This document shows positions 1 to 8,640 of a DNA stretch of 16,542 bases, one piece after another; position 1 is the stretch's first letter, and every line of letters starts with the position of its first letter. The notes under the pieces are model-generated. The model made no database searches. It had not been told where the DNA came from and saw nothing but the letters and a program-made list of their open reading frames with translations. Origin of the DNA: Blastocladiella britannica (Eukaryota; Blastocladiomycota; Blastocladiomycetes; Blastocladiales; Blastocladiaceae). The DNA lies in NCBI GenBank assembly GCA_025349905.2, contig MU624943.1, positions 1-16,542 on the forward strand, in the 5' to 3' direction. The position numbers were made by a program, and so were the translations under genes.

Positions 1-81
1 CAGGTCAACAAGCTTATCCTACAGGCGACCAGCTACGAGAACTTGTGCCAGTGCTTTATCGGCTGGTGTGCATTCTGGTGA
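1..81 (+). CDS. TOR: TOR kinase, C-terminal FATC end (partial)
   Basis: Frame 1 is open from the first base to a TGA at 79-81 and gives 26 residues ending in a typical TOR FATC tip. It contains QVNKLI, QATSYENLCQC, FIGW and a final CAFW. The FATC domain is the extreme C-terminus of PI3K-related kinases. The ENLCQC...GWC..FW pattern, with its redox-sensitive cysteine pair, is specific to TOR; ATM, ATR and DNA-PK tips lack that cysteine arrangement. TOR is the Ser/Thr kinase of TORC1/TORC2 that links nutrients to growth. One oddity is Ala where TORs usually have Pro in the GWCPFW motif. The rest of the gene, including the kinase domain, lies outside the window. The stop is only 39 bp before the ATG of the next gene on the same strand. 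The identification rests on 26 residues, but these are very distinctive. Confidence 0.93.
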   Translation, partial: QVNKLILQATSYENLCQCFIGWCAFW

Positions 82-120
82 ATCACTCTTACAATCGTTC
101 AATTCAATATACAAACAATT

Positions 121-738
121 ATGCGTCCAACAGTACTGTCATTGGTCCGCCTTGCATCTGTTCGCACTGGCGTCGTTTACGCGTCGCGCTGGCACCATTT
201 TGCGCGTCCTGTCTTGCTTCGCTCGCTGTCGTCCTCATCGTCGACACCACTGTCAGTATCGAACGAATCTCCAAACGCTGGCAACGCTGAACGCAGTCTC
301 CTGGTCGCATTCACTTGCAAAGTGTGCTCCACACGCGTGTCAAAGACCGTTACGCGCAATAGCTACGAGAATGGCGTGGTGCTGATTCGATGCGACGGGT
401 GCCAGAATGTCCACTTGATTGCCGACAATAAAGGTAAAAATACACTTTGCCATTAATTGAGTCATCCTCTGACTCGGTTCACATGTATACCAGGCTGGTT
501 TTTGGAGGGCCGCAATGCCGAAGAGATCTTGCAAAAGCAGAATCCCGACGAGCAAGTTGGGAAAATGGAGTTTCGCGCCAAGGATGCGGCGGGGCAAGCG
601 ATCCTGGACCGGCTGATGAAGGAAGATCCGGGATTGCTGGACCGGATTGCCCGAGCCAAGCTGCAAGCCAAGGCCACCGGCCAACCCACGACGCTGAAAA
701 TGGTGCTGCCCGCGACTGAGGAACCTCCACAACAATAG
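121..738 (+). CDS. ZIM17: ZIM17/HEP1-type mitochondrial Hsp70 escort protein
   Basis: Two exons (121-433 and 494-738) with a 60-nt GTAAAA...CAG intron encode 185 aa. The family keeps mitochondrial Hsp70 soluble in the matrix and so supports protein import and Fe-S cluster assembly. The first 40 or so residues are rich in Arg, Ser and Ala without acids, like a matrix-targeting presequence, which supports the ATG at 121. The DNL-type zinc finger has Cys pairs CKVC (C66, C69) and CDGC (C91, C94), then NVHLIAD. Splicing joins ADNKG to WFLEG and so rebuilds the conserved end of the finger. The motif that names the family (D-N/H-L) reads D-N-K here. After the finger comes a charged, probably helical tail of about 70 residues, longer than in most relatives. 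The gene converges on DNMT2 with 10 bp between stop codons. Confidence 0.92.
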
Positions 739-748
739 AAATATTTGG

Positions 749-2438
749 TTACGATTCGGGATTGAGCATAAACTGCATCACCTTGGCCACAACGTGCACG
801 TTGATGGAGTTACCTAATAGCTGGAACCGCTGCTTGCGAGTGATGTGGTTTGGAAACGTGAATTCGGGGCCGGGCGGGAACGACATGAGATTGGCCACTT
901 CGCGCGGATCGAAATGGCGCAGGCGTAAAGAAAGCAGCGGGTTTTGGACGCTCGTTACCGGTTGCTTTTCAGCAATTTGCGCCAGGGCGAGCGGCTGTCG
1001 TTCCAGGAATGTTGGCCAAATATCTTGGATCTATTTGATTTCATCAGTGTTTGGGGCCAGTGCAATTGAAAGTAAGAAACGTACCACAAGTTGGTCGTTC
1101 TCTTGCAGCACCGATCCAGTGCCCTCGACATAACGCGCATAGTTTTTCGTAAAGCAGCACGAGCGCGTCGATGATGGCGTTACAATATCTACAATTCAGT
1201 TTGATGGATGGTCAGTGTGATATGCGAAGAGCTTGGCCACAAAAAGATACATACCAAACAAGGGCGTGCGCTTCCACACCTCAACATCCTTCCAGGCTTG
1301 TACACCAGGCGAGTTGGGGAGAAGAAAGTCGCGGATCGGCCGCGTCTCCGATGCGGGCACATCGGCAATGCCAGGGATCGAAGTGTACACGCCAACAGGA
1401 GCAAGGACCACCGGTGCAGCGGGCTTCGCTCCTCCGAGCTTTTCCTCCACCTCCTCATCTCCATTACTAGATGGAGTCTCGGATGGCTTGGAAGGCGCCT
1501 CTCCTCCGCGCACAGCTTGCGCTGTCGTCGGAACAGCGGTGTGGAACGCGTTATCGAGTCGCGCAACGAGGTAGTATCGCAACCGCGAGTTGGGAATGCC
1601 ATACTGCGACGGGGTGAGCAGAAACTCGCGCACGCTATAGTCGAGCTCGGTCAGCGTCTCCACTAAACTGTCGCGCGCGGTGGACTCGTCAAAGCCCTTG
1701 ACGTTTTCCACCAAGATGTAGCTCGGTTTGTTTGTCAGTGCGCGGAGAACCGCAAGAATGTGCAAGAATGATCGCGATCGGGCGTCTTCGAGGCCTTCCT
1801 GCTTGGAGTGCAATTGCCGCGAGAATGGTTGACAGGGTGGACTCTACATTTTTTTGTATGATCCTGATGTGTGAGGATCAGAAGCATGAGGCAAGTGGAC
1901 GTTGAATAAACACATACCATGGTCCAGATATCGGCATTGTAAGTGTCAAATTGAGCGGCGGGAAGGCCTTCAATCAGGCCCTGCACGACTTTGGCGCCTT
2001 TAAAGTTGTGCCCTGGATGATCCCAATTGGTAAATATCAAGTGCAGCAATTCAGAACAAGAATAACGTACGGTAAACGGCATTGGCCGCATCGTTGATCT
2101 CAAATGCGGCAAGCACATTGGCTGCGATTATACCATGGAGTCAAATACAACTGTTCACTAAAAAGTAAATTGGGCACGCGTACCATTCACACCCGCGCGT
2201 TTTAGAGAGTAATGCTGGGATAACATGACGCGTTAAAAAAAATCCATTGCGACTGAGAAAAAAAGGGACATACCATGCCACCGATTCCACTGTAGAATTC
2301 AAGGACGCGTAGTGGAGGTGACACGTCGCCGTCAATGGCAGTTGTTGAAGGGGCGGACATGCGGCTGCGCTTGGGTGTCGGTGCAATATCTTGTGCAATG
2401 GGGCTGCCCTCGCGCTTTGCGGGGATGGCGCTGCTCAT
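749..2438 (-). CDS. DNMT2: DNMT2/TRDMT1 tRNA cytosine-5 methyltransferase
   Basis: Seven exons, complement(749-1030, 1085-1188, 1255-1843, 1918-2012, 2071-2121, 2184-2214, 2274-2438), give 438 aa; every junction keeps frame. DNMT2 uses S-adenosylmethionine to methylate C38 of tRNA-Asp and some other tRNAs. Visible motifs in order: SAM-binding [10 protein letters not shown] (split from HYSL by the first intron), SPPCQPFSR with catalytic C118, ENV at 160-162, [16 protein letters not shown] at about 194-209, and the DNMT2-specific CFTKNY...[10 protein letters not shown] target-recognition segment (CFT at 322-324). The protein ends with [11 protein letters not shown] (motif X). CFT separates DNMT2 from DNA methyltransferases. 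Two extras are an N-terminal extension of about 45 residues with a basic PTPKRSR patch, and a low-complexity acidic insertion at about 217-258. A second in-frame ATG at codon 27 could also start the protein. The gene is divergent from PUS7. Confidence 0.95.
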
Positions 2439-2619
2439 TTTTTGATGATTTCGACAAAGAGGACTGAGCTTTGGCCTGGACCTGCAGCGACGCGACGCGT
2501 CAGGTGATGCAAAAGCAAAGATATTTTTTTTCTTTTTTTCTGACTGCCGGCCGACGACACCTCGGATTCTGCCTTCAACGCGACCCACCACGTACCGAAG
2601 TACAAAAAAAAAGAAAGAA
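2439..2619. promoter_or_regulatory. Shared divergent promoter of DNMT2 and PUS7
   Basis: These 181 bp separate the DNMT2 ATG (minus strand) from the PUS7 ATG (plus strand) and must hold both promoters and both 5' leaders. Visible content is a long pyrimidine tract on the plus strand at about 2526-2540, a GACGCGACGCGTC stretch near 2490-2502, and an A-rich run just before the PUS7 start. I see no TATA box at a convincing distance. The regulatory role is inferred from gene geometry only. Confidence 0.6.
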
Positions 2620-5285
2620 ATGTCGCCAGCCACCGTAGCCACCAAGCGCCGCCGCGCCGCCAACGGCACCGCCATTCCCATTCCCAACGCCGCTCGCGTC
2701 GAGGACGACACCGTCGACCGGGACTCTGACTCGGCAAGCAGCGACAGCGATAACGAAGATGGCGACGACACCGCCGACGTTGACGGGCCCGCCGGCGACG
2801 CCTCCACCGCCGCGCTGGCCTTGCTGCAGCAGCAGGTCAACTACGGCATCACCGAATACGTCCTGCACACCAGCTCGGGGTTCATGGGCGTGCTCAAGAC
2901 GCGCACCACCGATTTCCTCGTCAACGAGATTGACGGCAGCGGCAAAATCGTGCACTTGACCGACGTCACCCAGTCGTTTGCGAGCAAGGCGGTGGCCGTG
3001 CCCGAGAAGAAGGGGGAAGAGCCGGCAAAGGCCGCGATCACGTCCGTCCCTGGTGTCGATGCCGCCGACGAGAAGGCCGGCAGCGGCCTGCAGTTCTACG
3101 CGTCGTCGGCCTCGACCGACAAGTTCATCGAGGCCCTGCGCAAGCTCATTGGCGACGCCGAGGCCAACAAGGAGTTTTTCCTGCAGCTGCAGTCCAACCT
3201 GCTGAAGCTGGCGACGGCGTCGGGTCTTGGGTCGCTTACTCGTGACTCACCAATGCTGACGGCCACGTCGGCCTCGCGCGTGGACGACAAGGCGCAGCGC
3301 ACGCAGATCCACGCGCTGGTCAAGGAGCACTATGCGGCAGAGCGCGTGCAGTCGCGCACCACCAGCGAGAACCAGCTCGTGATTGAGGTTGGCTTCATGC
3401 GCGCGCAGCGCATCAACCGCTCCGAGAGCTCCAAGGCCCAGCGCGCCGCCGCGGATCAGCTGTGGGCCGAGCGCGGCTCGGACTATGTCAAGTTTGTGCT
3501 GTACAAGGAGAACATTGAGACCACTTCGGCCATTGAGGAGCTCGTTCGTCGCACTGGCGCCGAGGCGAGCGACTTTTCGTTTGCTGGCAACAAGGTCTGT
3601 TCTTTATTCCATCTGCATTCCATTTTCAGTTTTTAACTCAAACTACTTCACATTTTAGGACAAGCGCGCCATCACCGTGCAGCAGATTGTGGCCCGTCGC
3701 GTCGAGCCCGCGGCCCTGCAAAAGATCAACCACCCCAAGTCGTGGCTCCTGGCCGGCAACTTTGAGTTTGGCGTGGACAAGCCCATGCACCTTGGCCAGT
3801 CCAAAGGCAACCACTTTACGATTGTGCTGCGCCGCGTGGAGGCGCTGGCACTGAAGAGTGACGCCGCCATGGATACGGACGTGCAGTCCACGATCAAGCG
3901 CGCCGTCGAGTCGCTCAAGACCGGCGGCTTCATCAACTACTACGGCATGCAGCGGTTTGGCACGTCTTCGGTGGGCTCGCACGAGATTGGCGCCGCGCTG
4001 GTGTCGTCCGACTGGGTGCGCGCGATCCGGTTAATTCTGGATCCGCGCCCGCACGAGCGCAGCGCCGACTTCAAAGCCGCGCGCCAGGCGTGGGCAAATA
4101 CCCACAACGCCGCCGAGGCACTGAAGTTGTACCCGCACGCGGCGCACGCTGAGCGCGCGATTCTGGCCAAGCTGGCCAAGGACCCGCTGAGCGACATGGC
4201 GGCCGCGTTTGGTGGCGAGCTCACCTCCGACAACGTCACGGTCACGCTCTCGGAAGAGGACCGCCGCAACGCTCGCCAGGCCGTGACCTCGGCCCCGGCC
4301 AAGCTGCTCTCCATTTACGTGCACGCGTTCCAGTCTTACTACTGGAACAAGGCCGTGTCGCACCGCGTGAGCAAGTTCGGTCTGGTGCCCGTCGTTGGCG
4401 ATATGGTTCTGGTGGAGGAAGACGCCACGAAGAAAGAGGCGGTGCCCACGGCGGCTGCCGACAAGGACGCCATGCGCCCGCTGCCCGAGGTGCGCGCGCT
4501 CGACAAGAAGGACATCGAGTCCGGCAAGTACACGATCAGCGACGTGGTTCTCCCGACCCCCGGGTTCCTGTCCGAGTACCCGGCCAACCTGCGCGAGTTT
4601 TACGTTGCCGAGCTGGCCAAGGCTGGGCTCGTGCTCAACGACGCTCGCTTCAACTCCAAGTACAGCTGGTACCTTTCATCAATTTTTTTAATGTTGCAGC
4701 GACGCGGAATACTTAGCTTTAAAAAAAAGGTTCCTCCGCCTGCCCGGATCGTACCGCCAGGTGCACGTTCTGCCGACCAACGTCGAGTACGAGATTGTCA
4801 AGGACGCGGACTCGACCTCGGCCAAGCCCGCACCACTGACGGCGGCCGAGGACGACAAGCAGGTTCTGTTGGCGAACGGCAAGCTGGTGTTCCCGCCTCC
4901 CAAGGCTGTGCCCGCGGCTACCGCTTCCGCCTCTGATGATGCCGACGTGTCGGCCGACTCGGTTAACGGCGAGGAGACCAATGTGCCCGGGCTCGCACTC
5001 AAGATTGCGTTCTCGCTGCCCTCGTCGGCGTACGCGACCATGGCGCTGCGCGAGATGATGCGCATCGAGACCTCGGCGTCGTCGCACATTGGTCACCACA
5101 ACGCTGGCCGGTCGCACAGCGGCCCGGCGCGTGGCGGAAGTCGCGGCGGGCGTGGTGGTAGTCGCGGTGGTAGTCGCGGTGGACGTGGCGGCGCCGGTGG
5201 CCGTGGTGGACGTGGTGGCCGCGGCGGACGTGGCGGTCGCGGTGGACGTGGTGGTCGTGGTGGCATGAAGCGAAGCCGCGATTGA
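2620..5285 (+). CDS. PUS7: PUS7 (TruD family) pseudouridine synthase with RGG tail
   Basis: Three exons, 2620-3594, 3659-4668 and 4730-5285 (846 aa). An alternative acceptor at 4699 would leave a 31-nt intron and add ten residues; I prefer the 61-nt intron because all others here are 54-86 nt and the join SW-FLRLPGSYR matches the family's spacing. PUS7 isomerises uridine to pseudouridine in tRNA, U2 snRNA and mRNA. Motifs: EYVLHTSSGFMGVLK...DFLVNEID near the N-terminus, AGNKDKRAITVQ with catalytic D326, GNFEFGV...KGNHFTIVLRRV, GFINYYGMQRFG, LPTPGF, LPGSYRQV and a final ATMALREMMR. The N-terminus is basic (KRRR) then acidic, consistent with a nuclear location. The last 50 residues form an RGG-repeat tail, unusual for PUS7. 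The first intron falls directly before the catalytic Asp codon. The SEC12 ATG follows 46 bp after the stop. Confidence 0.94.
5130..5264 (+). repeat. RGG-coding triplet repeat in the PUS7 tail
   Basis: A 135-bp G+C-rich imperfect tandem repeat built from CGT/CGC-GGT/GGC-GGA/GGC units encodes about 13 RGG triplets with a few Ser and Ala interruptions, followed by MKRSRD and the stop. RGG boxes bind RNA and are common targets of arginine methyltransferases. Synonymous changes between units suggest the protein pattern is kept by selection rather than being one fresh slippage event. Confidence 0.93.
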
Positions 5286-5331
5286 GCATACTTCTCCTTC
5301 TCATTCAACATACAGTATCTCCTATTTTACA

Positions 5332-7104
5332 ATGAATTTCGGCGTGCCCATCACGTCCTTGACGATCTCGCGGCCACCGAGACCTGCTGCTGCTGCTACT
5401 GCTGTTGCTGCAGTGCCGCAGCGCAAGCCTGGCCAGCACCCTGCTGCTGCGGCTATTCCCACTGCGACGGCAACAAATCCAGCGACTACCGACAAGGACG
5501 ACAGCAAGAAGGCCGATCAGCCCGTGGGCGGCGACGCCGGCGAGTGGGTTGTGGTCGGTGGAGGCGGTGGTCCTGGCAAAACGGGGCTCACCAACCAGCT
5601 CGTACGTGCGCGTGTCCTTGGTTGATTGGCGACCGTGCATCATTAACGAACCAAATACCAGGCGATTTTGACGTGGAGCGATGATCGAAACGAACTGACC
5701 CTTACGAAGCGCGCATCTTGCCCGTTTGATCGCGAAGAGGACTCGCCATGGTCGCTTGCTGTCAGTCCTGACGTGCGTATACTTTTCTGCGTTTTTGGTT
5801 TATTGGTCGAAATTCACTTCAATTTTCTGCAGCGATCCCTCATTGCTGCTGGCGTTAATGGAGCCCGCACCGACGACAAGAGCAACCGCAATTGCCGCAT
5901 CTTTTCGCGATCCACCGCATCTGCTGATGCTCCGTATGTTACTTCACTTTTTTGCTCACAAAACGATGCTCACACTGGAAAGGATCTTCAAGTCTACATG
6001 AAACCAAGGCGCTTGTGACGGTCAAGTCGGAAAAAAACTACGACGACTACCAGTGCGCCAGTGAGTTTTCGCCGTCTGGCGCGTACCTTGCCACTGGCTC
6101 GGATCAGGGCCAGGTATGTGACCAATCATATGTTTTGACAAGGCGAAGTACTCATTTGCATTGGTTTATATATAGTTCACGATCCACCATACCGAGGGCC
6201 TTGAGCAGCTCGCGTGGTCGCCCGTCCCGATTGGGTCGAAAGTGTTTACGGTTGCATTCACACGCGACAGCACCAAAGTCCTGGTGACTGCAGAACGTGC
6301 GCTCAAAGTGTTTGATGTCAAGACTGGTGAGCTCGTTCTTGATGCCGTTCCGCCAACGGGGCACGTTTTCCGCTCTGGCCGGTACCTAAGATTTCCTTTT
6401 CATTTTCGTTACATCAAAAAGGACATGGTTGAATATGTATAGGATTGGTCCCGGCTCGACATTTTACACCCTCGTCAACCGCAAGCGTGAAAAGTGCATT
6501 CTGTCCGTGTGGGATCTGACGCGTCCAACGCGCCCGATCCGGTCCTTGACGATCGCATCCAAGCCAGCCGTGTCGTTTGCGGTCGAGTATGTCCTCTAAT
6601 TGGTTAACTAAACCATTTCCACTCACATAGCATTTGAATGTCAGTCGCGATATCGTCGCAGTGGCCCTTGCCGACTGCTCGCTGCACATTTACCGTGACC
6701 TGCGTCGCGTCGCCATCCACCCGAACGCGCACGATGTCCCGATCCAAGCCCTGGCCATTTCCCGCCGCTCCCCGACCGCCGGCCCGCAAGTCCTGTCCGG
6801 CTCTGGCGACGGCCAGTTGCGCACGTGGCCCGTTTCGCACGCATCCAAGCTGGCCCTTCTTCCGGCCGGCACCACGTTGGTGATGGCGATCATGGCGCTG
6901 ATGGTGGCCATGCTGATGGCGTGGCTGGTGGTTTCAGTTGCAGTCCCCGCTGACCAGCTGATTGCTTCGGGAGTGCCGTTCTGGAAGATCGGCGGCGGCA
7001 GCGAGGGCATGAAGGTCGAGTTTGCGCACGCGGCGTGGGTCACGCAGTCGGGATTGGACTGGATCTTGGTCACGGTCAACCAAGCGATTGGAGGGTCGGT
7101 TTGA
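5332..7104 (+). CDS. SEC12: SEC12/PREB, guanine-nucleotide exchange factor for Sar1
   Basis: Seven exons: 5332-5601, 5662-5772, 5833-5933, 5993-6113, 6176-6381, 6443-6586, 6645-7104 (470 aa). SEC12 sits in the ER membrane and loads Sar1 with GTP to start COPII vesicle formation. The sequence shows the GGGGGPGKTG stretch of the SEC12 K-loop (about 75-84), WD40-like blades (SLIAAGVNG, FSPSGAYLATGSDQGQ, VLSGSGDGQLRTW), one hydrophobic membrane span at about 394-418 and a short luminal tail: the type II layout of this family. The start FGVPITSLTIS is separated from the K-loop by about 50 Ala/Pro/Thr-rich residues absent in most relatives. The acceptor at 5992 has a poor pyrimidine tract but is the only one I found that keeps frame into LHETKALVTV. 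Two other genes in the window act in the secretory pathway. Confidence 0.87.
5386..5412 (+). repeat. GCT-rich triplet run coding Ala in SEC12
   Basis: Near-perfect GCT triplets (four in a row, then ACT, GCT, GTT, GCT, GCA) encode an Ala-rich run inside the low-complexity insertion of SEC12. This is typical of replication-slippage sequence and may vary in length between strains. Confidence 0.8.
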
Positions 7105-7200
7105 ATATTTTAATTTTCAATTCAACGAGGATTCTATTGAAGGACGCGGACAAACAAAAAATACGGTCGACCCCAAAGCAAGAGGGGTAAAACCTCAGTT

Positions 7201-8521
7201 TCACAAAGTTTCCTGGATGCGCGACGCGCGGGCAAGCTCGTTGGCGTTCCCCGGGGGCACAAACACGATCTTAGTCCCCGGCGTCGCCGAAACGGCCTTG
7301 AGGGTTTCCAGGAAGCGGATCTATTCTCATTTGCAGCAGTTGAGTCAAACCTCAAGTGAAAAGCAGTAAAAAAAACTAAAGTACCTGCATGGCCGCCTGC
7401 GAGTCAAGCGCATCCGCAGCCTGGCGCATGAGCTGCGCGGCCAGCACCTCGGCCTCGGCCGCAATGATCTTGGACTCTCCGATCCGCTTCTGCTTTGCCG
7501 CGGCCGACAGCGATTCCTGGAGATCCTGAGCAAGAGTCATGTCCTTGATCAGGATCGAGTTGACCTTTACTCCCCACGCCGCAGCGGGGGCGGCAATGAT
7601 GGCTTGGATATCGTGCGCGATCGTTTCTGATTACATTGTTGTGTGAGTTAATGCGTGATTGAGGAAATGAAAAAGGTACATACCGCGCATCTCAATGCAC
7701 TCTTGGAGCGTGCGAGTGCCAAAGATTTGGCGAAGCACGGTCTGGGTGCGCTCCACCAGCGCCTGGCGAACATTGGCGACCAGGTACGTCACGACGTACG
7801 GATCGTGGACTAAAAATCTATCAGTGAGTATCCTTGAATGAAGGACTCACTAAATGCGTGCAAATAAATACCTTGGTAGTACAGGACCGTGTCAATGGTG
7901 GCCTGAATGTTGTCCTTGGTCAACACCAGCTGGCGAGGCATATCGACGACCTGCAGGCGAATGTCCACCTTTTGCAGCTTGTCGGTCATGACATTGACTT
8001 TGTACAGGCCCGGATCCACCATGGTCATGGCTTCGCCGAACCGCTTAATGACCCCGACGGAACCTTTGTAGATTTTTATGGTTCAGGATCGCTCTCTCGC
8101 TTGTGAGCAGTGCGAATTTCTGGAAACATACCTTGCTCCACAACCTTGTACGGGTTTGGGCAGCACTGTTGATTTAAGGTTATTCGTCAATACGCATGTC
8201 CTTAGGTCTGGATCAGTATATGAAAACACACAAAAACACAAGGGATCGATCCCAAAAATCCCATCACATCGCCGACCGTGGCGACAAGAAAACCATAGAA
8301 CCCGTAGTTCATGTCACTTGCTTTAATTTTTTTCATTTTTTACAGGTCAGATTTATGTTCCGCAGGTTATAATGATTGGAAATACGTACTATCGCTTAAT
8401 TTGGTGGCAAAGGACGCCTGCCGCTGCTGCAAACACGCACAGTCGTAGAAATAAGGTGAATATGTGTGTGATCCATTTGAAATCAAGGCTGAAATATGAA
8501 AAGTACTTGTTGCTGGGCCAT
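7201..8521 (-). CDS. Stomatin-like SPFH (band 7) membrane protein
   Basis: Eight exons, complement(7201-7320, 7385-7626, 7684-7809, 7872-8063, 8132-8165, 8232-8320, 8390-8426, 8507-8521), give 284 aa with consistent phases. Stomatins are hairpin membrane scaffolds that oligomerise in ordered microdomains. Motifs: a hydrophobic N-terminal segment, FLGSIPC, then Cys-rich CCPNPYKVVEQG (possible acylation), SVGVIKRFGEA, VDMPRQLVLTKDNIQ, VLYYQVHDPYVVTYLVANVR, the helical LQESLSAAAKQKRIGESKIIAAEAE and a final TPGTKIVFVPPG. The start at 8521 (AAAAATGGCC context) uses a 15-nt exon coding MAQQQ, then a 37-nt exon; both join in frame. The simpler alternative is an ATG at 8312 or 8336. The donor at 8231 is GTGTGT; 8237 would also keep frame. 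The gene converges on SEC12 across 96 bp. Exact subfamily and partners are unknown. Confidence 0.88.
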
Positions 8522-8593
8522 TTTTATATTATTCTAACGAAGGTTATAATGGTATCAAAATTATCTAATGTATTTCACGGTGTGCAAAGAGCG

Positions 8594-8607
8594 GATCGGA
8601 TCCGATC
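8594..8607. repeat. 14-bp perfect palindrome upstream of the SPFH gene
   Basis: GATCGGATCCGATC is its own reverse complement. It lies in the 119-bp gap between the MCFD2-like stop and the proposed SPFH start, 73-86 bp upstream of that ATG. It could be a dimeric factor site in the SPFH promoter, part of the 3' end of the preceding gene, or chance. Confidence 0.35.
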
Positions 8608-8640
8608 GAAAGAGGAACATCGAAACATGAATATATTTCA

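Noticed and set aside
45..385. Overlapping plus-strand frames starting at 45 and 68
   Set aside because: They overlap the TOR end and ZIM17 in other frames; the zinc-finger cysteines are only in the frame from 121.
5093..5311. Minus-strand Pro/Arg-repeat frame opposite the PUS7 tail
   Set aside because: It is only the reverse reading of the RGG-coding repeat; PUS7 on the plus strand is firmly supported.
8330..8350. Plus-strand TTTTTTACAG resembling a splice acceptor
   Set aside because: No coding exon follows on the plus strand; the region is intron of the minus-strand SPFH gene.
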